64,000 nt of DNA from Pseudomonas orientalis (lineage in GTDB: Bacteria; Pseudomonadota; Gammaproteobacteria; Pseudomonadales; Pseudomonadaceae). Location: assembly GCF_022807995.1 (NCBI RefSeq), contig NZ_CP094351.1, positions 4,247,001 to 4,311,000 of the forward strand, read 5' to 3'. A program made the position numbers and the translations under genes. Positions 1 to 7,633 of this stretch are shown piece by piece. The stretch's first letter is position 1. Each line of letters starts with the position of its first letter. The notes below the pieces were generated by a model. The model searched no databases, was not told the DNA's origin, and was given only the letters and a program-made list of their open reading frames with translations.

Positions 1-991
1 CGCCCATAGCCTCTACGGCCTGATCTATGCCGTGCACCTGGGCATAGGTGGCGTTGCGCCGAGCCCGATGGCGGTACTGATGGGGCTGAACCAGAACGGG
101 CAGAGCATCAACCTGTCCCGTGGGCTGCAACAACAGGGCGTGGTCACTCCTGAGGCGCTGGATCGCCACGTGCACCAAAGCCGCACAAAACTCACCTTCG
201 CCCAGACCTTTCCGACAGGTACCCACGCCATGTGGCTGTATTACTGGCTGGCGAGCCAGGGCATCCACCCGCTGCGGGATGTGGACAGCGTAGTGGTGCC
301 CCCGCCGCAAATGGTCGCGCACCTGCAAGCGGGTCGCATCGACGGCCTGTGTGTCGGTGAACCCTGGTGCGCCAGCGCAGTCAAGCAGAACCAGGGCTTC
401 ACCCTGGCGACCAGCCAGTCGATCTGGCCGAATCATCCGGAAAAAGTCCTCGGCTGCACCCAAGCGTTCGTCGACCAGTACCCCAATACGGCGCGCGTAT
501 TGGTGATGGCGATTCTCGAGGCCAGTCGCTTTATCGAAGCGAGCACGCAAAACCGTCGTTCCACTGCGCAACTGCTCAGCGCCGGCGAGTACCTCGACGC
601 ACCGCTGGACTGTATCGAGCCGCGCCTGCTGGGCCACTACGAAGATGGCCTCGGCAACCCGTGGCAGGACCCGCATGCGCTGCGGTTCTTCGCCGATGGC
701 GCGGTCAACCAGCCCTACCTTTGCGACGGTATGTGGTTCATGACCCAGTTTCGCCGCTGGGGCCTGCTGCGCGAGGACCCGGACTACCTGGCCGTCGCCC
801 GCCAGGTGCAACAACTGCAGGTGTACCGTCAGGCCGCCGCAGCCGTGGGCGTCGCGATCAATGCCCAGGACATGCGCAGCAGCCAGTTGATCGACGGCAA
901 GATCTGGGACGGCTCCGATCCCGCCGGCTATGCCCGCAGCTTCCGCCTGCACGCCATGGCGGATGACATCAGCCGCCAAGCGCTGCGCTAG
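1..991 (+). CDS. nasS: NasS nitrate/nitrite sensor, 5'-truncated by the window edge
   Basis: An open frame runs in from base 2 and ends at TAG 989-991, so the N-terminus lies outside the window; about 329 residues are visible. The protein resembles the periplasmic nitrate-binding proteins NrtA and CmpA. It sits 10 bases upstream of an ANTAR regulator, which is the classical nasS-nasT arrangement. In that family NasS is a cytoplasmic nitrate/nitrite sensor that holds NasT inactive until ligand binds. Whether a signal peptide is absent cannot be checked here because the start is missing. An alternative reading as an ABC-transporter binding protein is less likely, since no permease or ATPase genes follow. 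Confidence 0.85.
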   Translation, partial: AHSLYGLIYAVHLGIGGVAPSPMAVLMGLNQNGQSINLSRGLQQQGVVTPEALDRHVHQSRTKLTFAQTFPTGTHAMWLYYWLASQGIHPLRDVDSVVVPPPQMVAHLQAGRIDGLCVGEPWCASAVKQNQGFTLATSQSIWPNHPEKVLGCTQAFVDQYPNTARVLVMAILEASRFIEASTQNRRSTAQLLSAGEYLDAPLDCIEPRLLGHYEDGLGNPWQDPHALRFFADGAVNQPYLCDGMWFMTQFRRWGLLREDPDYLAVARQVQQLQVYRQAAAAVGVAINAQDMRSSQLIDGKIWDGSDPAGYARSFRLHAMADDISRQALR

Positions 992-1001
992 GAGCACGAC
1001 C

Positions 1002-1577
1002 ATGCTGCGAATCCTGTTGATCAACGACACCCCGCGTAAAGTCGGCCGGCTCAAGGCCGCGCTGACCGAGGCCGGTTTTGAGGTGATCGATGAATCCGGC
1101 CTGACCATCGACTTGCCCGCACGCGTCGAAACAGTGCGCCCCGACGTGATCCTGATCGATACCGAGTCACCCGGCCGCGATGTGATGGAGCAAGTCGTGC
1201 TGGTCAGCCGCGACCAGCCCCGTCCTATCGTGATGTTCACCGATGAACATGACCCGAACGTCATGCGCCAGGCGATCAAGTCCGGGGTCAGTGCCTATAT
1301 TGTCGAAGGCATCCAGGCCCAGCGCCTGCAACCGATCCTCGATGTGGCCATGGCGCGCTTCGAAAGCGACCAGGCCCTGCGCGCGCAGCTGCATGCCCGC
1401 GACCAACAGTTGGCGGAGCGCAAGCGCATCGAGCTGGCCAAGGGTCTGCTGATGAAAATGAAGGACTGCAATGAGGAAGAGGCCTACACCCTCATGCGCC
1501 GCCAGGCCATGAGTCGTCAGCAGAAACTGATCCAGGTGGCCGAACAGATTATTGCCATGAGCGAATTGCTCGGCTGA
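1002..1577 (+). CDS. nasT: NasT, ANTAR-domain antitermination regulator
   Basis: A 191-residue protein with a receiver-like domain (about 1-120, Asp53 in the LIDTE strand) and a C-terminal ANTAR helical domain (about 130-190). The usual acidic pair of receivers is Asn8-Asp9, so phosphorylation may be unimportant, in line with known control by NasS binding. ANTAR proteins bind RNA with paired hairpins carrying six-base loops and prevent transcription termination. Two leaders with such hairpins lie just downstream, at 1610-1650 and 4750-4807. The start at 1002 was chosen because it opens directly into the receiver fold and follows nasS closely; an in-frame ATG at 930 lies inside nasS. Confidence 0.93.
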   Translation: MLRILLINDTPRKVGRLKAALTEAGFEVIDESGLTIDLPARVETVRPDVILIDTESPGRDVMEQVVLVSRDQPRPIVMFTDEHDPNVMRQAIKSGVSAYIVEGIQAQRLQPILDVAMARFESDQALRAQLHARDQQLAERKRIELAKGLLMKMKDCNEEEAYTLMRRQAMSRQQKLIQVAEQIIAMSELLG

Positions 1578-1579
1578 TC

Positions 1580-1595
1580 TGGCGCGGCTCTTGCT
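1580..1595 (+). promoter_or_regulatory. Sigma-54-type promoter of the nasA unit
   Basis: TGGCGCGGCTCTTGCT has GG at 1581-1582 and GC at 1593-1594 with exactly 10 bases between, close to the consensus TGGCACG-N4-TTGC. The predicted start near 1606 is only a few bases before the first leader hairpin. It lies right after the nasT stop. Sigma-54 control is expected for nitrogen assimilation, but the call rests on motif match only. Confidence 0.7.
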
Positions 1596-1609
1596 AAAGA
1601 ACCTTTACA

Positions 1610-1694
1610 GGTAGCCAACGGCGGTTGCCCCACGAACGACAAAGACGTCGCACACCCGGTTTGCCCTCGCGAACCCGGTGGCGGCGTTTTTTTT
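1610..1694 (+). promoter_or_regulatory. NasT-responsive antitermination leader of nasA
   Basis: First hairpin: GGTAGCC (1610-1616), loop AACGGC (1617-1622), GGTTGCC (1623-1629), seven pairs including two G-U. Second hairpin: CGAC (1637-1640), loop AAAGAC (1641-1646), GTCG (1647-1650). Both loops are six bases with A at position 1 and G at position 4, the signature described for ANTAR target RNAs. The second hairpin shares bases 1641-1650 with the foot of the downstream terminator, so the two structures cannot coexist. Confidence 0.82.
1641..1694 (+). terminator. Intrinsic terminator in the nasA leader
   Basis: CGTCGC pairs with GCGGCG, CACC with GGTG and GGTTTGC with GCGAACC, with a bulged A and a C/C mismatch, a CCTC loop and a run of eight T. 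It lies between nasT and nasA and would stop transcription unless the overlapping second ANTAR hairpin forms. Confidence 0.8.
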
Positions 1695-1760
1695 CGTTCC
1701 GGCCCCAGCGCATGGAGCCACCAGGCCTTCTGACAAGACCCCCAACCGTTGAGGTGCGTG

Positions 1761-2972
1761 ATGAAATCAAGCTTCTGGAAATCCGGGCACACCCCGACCC
1801 TGTTTGCCGCGTTCCTGTATTTCGACCTGAGTTTCATGGTCTGGTACCTGCTGGGCCCCTTGGCAGTACAGATTGCCGCCGACCTGCACCTGACCACGCA
1901 ACAGCGCGGCCTGGTGGTGGCGACGCCGATCCTGGCGGGCGCGGTGCTGCGCTTTCTCATGGGCATGCTGGCCGACAAGCTGTCGCCCAAGACCGCCGGG
2001 CTGATCGGCCAGGTGATTGTCATCGTGGCGTTGTTCTGCGCCTGGAAGCTGGGCATTCACAGCTACGAGCAAGCCCTGCTGCTGGGCCTGTTCCTCGGCA
2101 TGGCCGGTGCTTCCTTTGCCGTCGCCCTGCCGCTGGCCTCGCAATGGTATCCGGCCGAGCACCAAGGCAAAGCCATGGGCATCGCCGGCGCCGGCAACTC
2201 CGGCACCGTATTTGCCGCCTTGCTCGCACCGGTACTGGCAGCCGCCTTTGGCTGGAGCAATGTGTTCGGTTTTGCGTTGATTCCGCTGATCCTCACCCTG
2301 GTCGTGTTCGCCTGGCTCGCCCGTAATGCGCCGCAACGTCCAAAAGCCAAGTCGATGGCCGACTATTTCAAAGCCCTGGGTGATCGCGACAGCTGGTGGT
2401 TCATGTTCTTCTACAGCGTGACGTTTGGCGGCTTCATCGGCCTGGCCAGCGCCCTGCCCGGCTACTTCAACGACCAGTACGGCCTGAGCCCGGTGACCGC
2501 CGGCTACTACACCGCAGCCTGTGTCTTCGGTGGCAGCCTGATGCGCCCGTTGGGCGGCGCCCTGGCGGACCGTTTCGGTGGGATCAAAACCCTGCTCGGC
2601 ATGTACAGCGTGGCGGTGATCTGCATTGCGGCGGTGGGTTTCAACCTGCCCAGTTCCTACGCTGCGCTGGCGCTTTTCGTCTGTACCATGCTTGGTCTCG
2701 GCGCCGGCAATGGCGCGGTATTCCAACTGGTGCCCCAGCGTTTTCGCAGTGAGATTGGCGTGATGACCGGCTTGATCGGCATGGCCGGCGGCATCGGCGG
2801 CTTTGCGCTGGCAGCCGGCATGGGCGCGATCAAACAGAATACCGGCAGTTACCAACTGGCCTTGTGGCTGTTCGCCAGCCTTGGCGTGCTGGCCTGGTTT
2901 GGCCTGCACGGCGTGAAACGGCGCTGGAGAACCACTTGGGGCTCGGCCGCCGTGACCGCCGCACGCGTCTGA
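1761..2972 (+). CDS. nasA: Nitrate/nitrite MFS transporter (NarK/NasA family)
   Basis: A 403-residue polytopic membrane protein of the major facilitator superfamily, with about 12 hydrophobic segments. It shows NNP-family traits such as glycine-rich segments (AGAGNSG near the middle, GLGAGNGAVF later) and the loop RFLMGMLADK between early helices. It would import nitrate for the reductases downstream. The symbol follows PAO1, where I recall nasA as the transporter. The start at 1761 is preferred over ATG 1749 because homologues begin close to MKSSFWKSGHTPTLF; this is a judgement. Its stop overlaps the next start (TGATG at 2970-2974), so it is translationally coupled to the kinase gene. Confidence 0.9.
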   Translation: MKSSFWKSGHTPTLFAAFLYFDLSFMVWYLLGPLAVQIAADLHLTTQQRGLVVATPILAGAVLRFLMGMLADKLSPKTAGLIGQVIVIVALFCAWKLGIHSYEQALLLGLFLGMAGASFAVALPLASQWYPAEHQGKAMGIAGAGNSGTVFAALLAPVLAAAFGWSNVFGFALIPLILTLVVFAWLARNAPQRPKAKSMADYFKALGDRDSWWFMFFYSVTFGGFIGLASALPGYFNDQYGLSPVTAGYYTAACVFGGSLMRPLGGALADRFGGIKTLLGMYSVAVICIAAVGFNLPSSYAALALFVCTMLGLGAGNGAVFQLVPQRFRSEIGVMTGLIGMAGGIGGFALAAGMGAIKQNTGSYQLALWLFASLGVLAWFGLHGVKRRWRTTWGSAAVTAARV

Positions 2973-4642
2973 TGAGCCTGCAACTGAGCGTCGCCCAGGC
3001 CAGTGCGATCGGTCCACGGGCAGAAAACCAGGACGCACTGCGGGTGGTCACGCCCGTGGCGGAGTTGGCCGCGAGCAAAGGCTACCTGTGCGCATTGGCC
3101 GACGGCGTCAGCCAATGCGCCGATGGGGGTCTGGCCGCGCGCTCGACCTTGCAGGCGCTGGCCCTGGACTACTACGCCACGCCGCAGACCTGGGGCGTGG
3201 CCCAGGCGCTGGAGCGCTTATTGGTCGCGCAGAATCGCTGGCTGCAAGCCAATGGCGGCGGTCAGCCGCTGCTGACCACCCTCAGCGCCCTGGTGTTTCG
3301 CGGCCAGCGTTTCACCCTCGCCCACGTCGGCGATTGCCGCGCCTATCGCTGGCTGGACGGCGAATTGCAGCGCATCAGCGAAGACCATGTGTGGGAGCAA
3401 CCGGGCATGCAGCATGTGCTCAAGCGCGCCCTTGGCCTGGACCAGCACCTGGTATTGGATTTTCTCGATGGCGAACTGCGCGCAGGTGAGTGCTTCCTGT
3501 TGCTCAGTGATGGGGTCTGGGCCACCTTGGGCGACCACAGCATCCGCGCGATTCTGCGTGAGCAGACCGACCTGGACCTGGCGGTCAACACCCTGGTCAA
3601 CGCCGCGCATCTGGCGGGAAGCCAGGACAATGCCAGCGCCTTGCTGGTGCGCATCGACGCCCTCGGCGCCGCCACGCTGGGCGACGCACTGGTGCAGTTG
3701 CAGCAGTGGCCGCCGCCCCCACCGCTCAAGGCCGGGCAACGCTTCGAGGGCTGGCAGGTGCACAGCCTGCTGGCGCAAAGCCGACAGTCGTTGTTGTATC
3801 GGGTACAGGATGATCAGCATCAATACTGGCTGCTGAAAACCCTGGCGTCAGGCCGCGACAACGACACTGACGCCGCCCAGGCCCTGCTCTCGGAAGAATG
3901 GTTTCTGCGTCGGGTCGCCGGCCGCGCATTCCCTGAAGTGCATGCCGCCAGTGGGCGTCAGCATTTGTACTACGTGATGCGCGAATACCCTGGGCAAACC
4001 CTTGCCGAACTGTTCAAGCGCCAGGGCCCGCTGCCCCTGGCGCAATGGCAGTCCATCGCCGAGCGCCTGCTGCGCGCGGTCGGCCTGCTGCACCGGCGGC
4101 AGATCCTGCACCGCGATATCAAGCCGGAAAACCTGTTGCTGGGGGACGACGGCGAACTGCGCGTGCTGGACTTCGGCCTGGCCTACTGCCCGGGGCTGTC
4201 GCAAGACCGTTCCGGCGCACTGCCGGGCACCCCGAGCTTTATCGCGCCGGAGTCGTTCAACGGTGAGCGTCCTACGCCACAACAGGATTTATACAGCGTC
4301 GGCGTCACGCTTTATTACCTGCTGACCGGCCATTATCCCTACGGCGAAATCGAAGCCTTCCAACGCCCGCGCTTTACTCAAGCAGTCAGCGCCAGCCGTT
4401 ACCGCCCCGATGTGCCGGACTGGCTGCCCGCAAGCCTGGAACGTGCCATCGCCGCCCAACCGCAGCAGCGCTACGAAACCGCCGAAGAATGGCTGCTGGT
4501 GCTGGAACAGGCCGACCGCCGGGAACTGAGCGTGCGTGCGCGCCCGTTGCTGGAACGTGAACCGCTGAAGGTCTGGCAGACCCTGGCGACGGCTTCGCTG
4601 CTGATCAATCTGGTGCTGCTGTTCTGGCTATTGCACCACTAA
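2972..4642 (+). CDS. Bifunctional PP2C-type phosphatase / Ser-Thr protein kinase
   Basis: A 556-residue fusion. Residues about 1-240 form a PP2C phosphatase with ENQDA, LADGVSQ, HVGDCRAY and LLLSDGVW. Residues about 260-530 form a Hanks-type kinase with catalytic HRDIKPEN (His380, Asp382, Lys384), DFG at 400-402 and a GTPSFIAPE activation segment. One hydrophobic helix close to the C-terminus suggests a tail-anchored cytoplasmic enzyme. The start overlaps the nasA stop. The gene lies inside the nitrate-assimilation cluster, as I recall for PA1782 of PAO1, but its substrate is unknown. Joining kinase and phosphatase in one chain implies a reversible switch; any link to nitrate uptake is inference from position. 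Confidence 0.9.
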   Translation: MSLQLSVAQASAIGPRAENQDALRVVTPVAELAASKGYLCALADGVSQCADGGLAARSTLQALALDYYATPQTWGVAQALERLLVAQNRWLQANGGGQPLLTTLSALVFRGQRFTLAHVGDCRAYRWLDGELQRISEDHVWEQPGMQHVLKRALGLDQHLVLDFLDGELRAGECFLLLSDGVWATLGDHSIRAILREQTDLDLAVNTLVNAAHLAGSQDNASALLVRIDALGAATLGDALVQLQQWPPPPPLKAGQRFEGWQVHSLLAQSRQSLLYRVQDDQHQYWLLKTLASGRDNDTDAAQALLSEEWFLRRVAGRAFPEVHAASGRQHLYYVMREYPGQTLAELFKRQGPLPLAQWQSIAERLLRAVGLLHRRQILHRDIKPENLLLGDDGELRVLDFGLAYCPGLSQDRSGALPGTPSFIAPESFNGERPTPQQDLYSVGVTLYYLLTGHYPYGEIEAFQRPRFTQAVSASRYRPDVPDWLPASLERAIAAQPQQRYETAEEWLLVLEQADRRELSVRARPLLEREPLKVWQTLATASLLINLVLLFWLLHH

Positions 4643-4700
4643 CGGGCAAAACCCTCCGGCCGCCTGGGTCTAATGCTCAATAAAACCGGGATATCGACAC

Positions 4701-4717
4701 TTGGCACAGCTGCTGCA
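4701..4717 (+). promoter_or_regulatory. Sigma-54-type promoter of the nirB unit
   Basis: TTGGCACAGCTGCTGCA has GG at 4703-4704 and GC at 4715-4716 separated by 10 bases, matching the -24/-12 pattern. The transcript would begin near 4728, upstream of the three leader hairpins. A degenerate NtrC-like half site (TGCACC at 4632-4637) lies about 70 bases upstream, too weak to call. Confidence 0.7.
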
Positions 4718-4749
4718 TTAGCCTCTTCAACAACCCACATATAGCCGCG

Positions 4750-4807
4750 CCTTCAACGTCGAAGGATCGAGCTTCCCGAGAGAACGGGACCAGGACAAAG
4801 GCGTCCT
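4750..4807 (+). promoter_or_regulatory. ANTAR-type leader of nirB with three six-base-loop hairpins
   Basis: Hairpin 1: CCTTC (4750-4754), AACGTC, GAAGG (4761-4765). Hairpin 2: TCCCG (4774-4778), AGAGAA, CGGGA (4785-4789). Hairpin 3: AGGAC (4792-4796), AAAGGC, GTCCT (4803-4807). Every loop has A1 and G4. Hairpin 3 overlaps the 5' arm of the terminator at 4797-4807, as the second hairpin does in the nasA leader. The third hairpin is additional to the usual pair. Confidence 0.8.
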
Positions 4808-4836
4808 CGCTAGGTAACTAGCGGGGACGCCTTTTT
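4797..4836 (+). terminator. Intrinsic terminator (attenuator) upstream of nirB
   Basis: A 17-bp stem (4797-4813 with 4818-4834, one G-T wobble) closes on a GTAA loop and runs into six T. It stands 30 bases before the nirB start, so it must be an attenuator and not the end of an upstream gene. Confidence 0.93.
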
Positions 4837-4865
4837 TGTTTGCGCGTGAATGGTCGGAGAGCGAC

Positions 4866-7319
4866 ATGAAAAAACTCAAACTGGTGATGATCGGCAACGG
4901 CATGGCCGGGGTTCGCACCCTGGAAGAATTGCTCAAGCTCAGCAGCGACCTGTATGACATCACGGTGTTCGGCGCCGAGCCCCACACCAACTACAACCGC
5001 ATCCTGCTTTCACCGGTACTGGCCGGCGAGCAGACCTTCGAAGAGATCGTGCTCAACGATCTGGACTGGTACCTCGACAACCACGTCAAGCTGCTGCTCA
5101 ACCGCAAGGTGGTGCAGATCGACCGGGTCAAGCGCCGCGTCATCGCAGAAGACGGCACCGAAGCCGAATATGATCGCCTGCTGATCGCCACCGGTTCCAC
5201 GCCGTTTATCCTGCCGATTCCGGGCAACACCTTGCAGGGCGTGATCGGCTACCGCGATATCGCCGACACCCAGGCCATGATCGACACCGCCAAGACCCAC
5301 AAGCACGCGGTGGTCATCGGTGGCGGCCTGCTCGGTCTGGAAGCGGCCAACGGCTTGATGCTGCGCGGCATGCACGTGACCGTGGTGCACATCGGTGAAT
5401 GGTTGCTGGAGCGGCAACTGGACAAGACCAGTGGCCAACTGCTGCAAACCGAGCTGGAAAGCCGGGGCCTGGTGTTTCGCCTGTGCGAACAGACCCAGGC
5501 CCTGCACGACGCCGGCAACGGCCGCGTCGGCTCGGTGCAGTTCAAGAACGGTGACATCATCCCCGCCGACCTTGTAGTGATGGCCGCCGGTATCCGTCCC
5601 AACACCGAGCTGGCGGAAAAGTCCGGCATTCCCTGCAACCGCGGGATTCTGGTCAACGACACGATGCAAACCTACGACCCGCGCATCTATGCGATCGGTG
5701 AATGCGCCAGCCACCGTGGGATCGCCTATGGCCTGGTGGCACCGCTGTTCGAACAGGCCAAGGTCTGCGCCAACCATCTCGCCCAGTTGGGTTTCGCCAC
5801 CTATAAAGGCTCCGTGACCTCCACCAAGCTGAAAGTCACCGGCATTGACTTGTTCTCCGCCGGCGATTTCATGGGCGGCGAAGGCACCGAGACCATCACC
5901 CTCTCCGACCCCATCGGCGGCGTCTACAAGAAGCTGGTGATCAAGGACGACATCCTGGTCGGCGCCTGCCTGTACGGCGATACCGCCGATGGCGGTTGGT
6001 ATTTCCGCCAGATCCGTGAGAACCACGCGATCGGCGAGATTCGTGATCACTTGATGTTTGGCGAAAATGCGCTGGGCGACGTAGGCCACCAAGGTCAGGA
6101 CAAGGCCATGAGCATGGCCGACAACGCCGAGGTCTGCGGCTGCAATGGCGTGTGCAAGGGCACTATCGTAAAAGCGATTCAGGAACAGGGCCTGTTCAGC
6201 GTCGATGACGTGAAGAAGCACACCAAGGCGGCCAGCTCCTGTGGATCCTGCGTGGGTCTGGTAGAACAGATCCTGATCAACACCGTGGGCGGGGCCGCCG
6301 ACGTCAAGCCCAAGAGCGAAAAAGCCATCTGCGGCTGCAGCGACCTCAACCACGGCCAGATCCGCCAGGCCATTCGCGACCAGCACCTGCTGACCATCGC
6401 CGGCACCATGAGCTACCTGAACTGGCGCACGCCCAACGGTTGCGCCACCTGCCGTCCGGCGCTCAATTACTACCTGATCTCCACCTGGCCGGGCGAAGCC
6501 AGGGACGACCCGCAATCGCGCCTGATCAACGAGCGCGCCCACGCCAACATTCAGAAAGACGGCACCTATTCGGTGGTCCCACGGATGTGGGGCGGCGTGA
6601 CCAATCCGTCGGAACTGCGCCGTATCGCCGACGTGGCCGACAAATACAACGTGCCGATGGTCAAGGTGACCGGCGGCCAGCGCATCGACTTGCTCGGCAT
6701 CAAGAAGCAGGACTTGCCCGGCGTGTGGAAGGACCTCGACATGCCGTCCGGGCATGCCTACGGTAAATCCATCCGTACCGTGAAGACCTGCGTGGGCAGC
6801 GAGTTCTGCCGCTTTGGTACGCAAAACTCCACGCAACTGGGCATCGAGCTGGAGCACGACCTGTTCAACATGTGGTCGCCGCACAAGGTCAAGCTGGCGG
6901 TGTCCGGTTGCCCGCGCAACTGCTCGGAAGCGGGCATCAAGGATGTGGGCATTATCGGCGTGGATTCAGGCTGGGAGATGTATATCGGCGGCAACGGCGG
7001 GATCAAGACCGAAGTCGCGGAGTTCTTCGTCAAGCTCAAGACCGCTGAAGAGGTGCGCGAATACAACGGCGCATTCCTGCAGTTATACCGCGAAGAAGCC
7101 TTCTACCTGGAGCGCACCGTGCACTACCTGCAGCGGGTTGGCATGGACCATATCAAGAAAGCCGTGCTGGAGGACCCGGCCCGGCGCCAGGCCCTCAACG
7201 AGCGCCTGCAGTTTTCCCTGTCGTTCGAGCAAGACCCTTGGAAAGAACGCCTGGAACAGCCGCTGCTGAAAAAAGAATTCGATGTGATCCCGGTCAAGCA
7301 ACTGGAGGTGCCGGCATGA
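4866..7319 (+). CDS. nirB: Assimilatory nitrite reductase [NAD(P)H], large subunit
   Basis: An 817-residue sirohaem enzyme that reduces nitrite to ammonium in the cytoplasm. Order of domains: FAD/NAD oxidoreductase (about 1-300, GNGMAG near the N-terminus and GGGLLGLEA for NAD), two BFD-like [2Fe-2S] modules (CGCNGVCKG with SCGSC, then CGCSD with GCATC), and NiR/SiR half-domains with the [4Fe-4S]-sirohaem ligands CVGSEFC and SGCPRNC. The start at 4866 follows a GGAGAGCGAC ribosome site; the in-frame ATG 30 bases upstream lies in the terminator tail. The stop overlaps nirD by ATGA. Confidence 0.97.
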   Translation: MKKLKLVMIGNGMAGVRTLEELLKLSSDLYDITVFGAEPHTNYNRILLSPVLAGEQTFEEIVLNDLDWYLDNHVKLLLNRKVVQIDRVKRRVIAEDGTEAEYDRLLIATGSTPFILPIPGNTLQGVIGYRDIADTQAMIDTAKTHKHAVVIGGGLLGLEAANGLMLRGMHVTVVHIGEWLLERQLDKTSGQLLQTELESRGLVFRLCEQTQALHDAGNGRVGSVQFKNGDIIPADLVVMAAGIRPNTELAEKSGIPCNRGILVNDTMQTYDPRIYAIGECASHRGIAYGLVAPLFEQAKVCANHLAQLGFATYKGSVTSTKLKVTGIDLFSAGDFMGGEGTETITLSDPIGGVYKKLVIKDDILVGACLYGDTADGGWYFRQIRENHAIGEIRDHLMFGENALGDVGHQGQDKAMSMADNAEVCGCNGVCKGTIVKAIQEQGLFSVDDVKKHTKAASSCGSCVGLVEQILINTVGGAADVKPKSEKAICGCSDLNHGQIRQAIRDQHLLTIAGTMSYLNWRTPNGCATCRPALNYYLISTWPGEARDDPQSRLINERAHANIQKDGTYSVVPRMWGGVTNPSELRRIADVADKYNVPMVKVTGGQRIDLLGIKKQDLPGVWKDLDMPSGHAYGKSIRTVKTCVGSEFCRFGTQNSTQLGIELEHDLFNMWSPHKVKLAVSGCPRNCSEAGIKDVGIIGVDSGWEMYIGGNGGIKTEVAEFFVKLKTAEEVREYNGAFLQLYREEAFYLERTVHYLQRVGMDHIKKAVLEDPARRQALNERLQFSLSFEQDPWKERLEQPLLKKEFDVIPVKQLEVPA

Positions 7320-7633
7320 ACTGGCTGGATATCTGCGCCCTGGAAGAAATCAACGCGCTGGGCTCGCGCATCATCAACGGGCCCAAGGGCGACATTGCAA
7401 TTTTTCGCACAAGCGACGATGAAGTCTTCGCACTCGATGACCGTTGCCCGCACAAAGGCGGGCCGCTGTCCCAGGGCTTGATCTACGGCAAACGCGTGGC
7501 CTGCCCGCTGCACAACTGGCAGATCGACCTGGCGTCCGGCGAAGCCCAGGCGCCGGATATCGGTTGCGCCCATCATCACCTCGCCCGCGTGGAAAACGGC
7601 CGAGTGATGCTGGCCCTGCGGGATGCAGGGTGA
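7316..7633 (+). CDS. nirD: Nitrite reductase small subunit, Rieske-type
   Basis: A 105-residue Rieske-like protein, partner of NirB. It keeps both cluster-binding boxes, Cys-Pro-His (RCPHKGG) and Cys-Pro-Leu-His (ACPLHNW). The dissimilatory E. coli NirD lacks these ligands, so this copy can probably hold a [2Fe-2S] cluster. It starts inside the nirB stop (7316-7319) and its own stop overlaps the nasC start (TGATG at 7631-7635), so the three genes are translationally coupled. Confidence 0.95.
   Translation: MNWLDICALEEINALGSRIINGPKGDIAIFRTSDDEVFALDDRCPHKGGPLSQGLIYGKRVACPLHNWQIDLASGEAQAPDIGCAHHHLARVENGRVMLALRDAG

Noticed and set aside
4629..4650. NtrC-like site TGCACC-N-GGGCA upstream of the nirB promoter
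   Set aside because: Only a half site matches and it lies over the stop codon of the kinase gene; too weak to call.
5010..6884. A 624-codon frame opposite nirB
   Set aside because: Antisense shadow of an unmistakable nirB.
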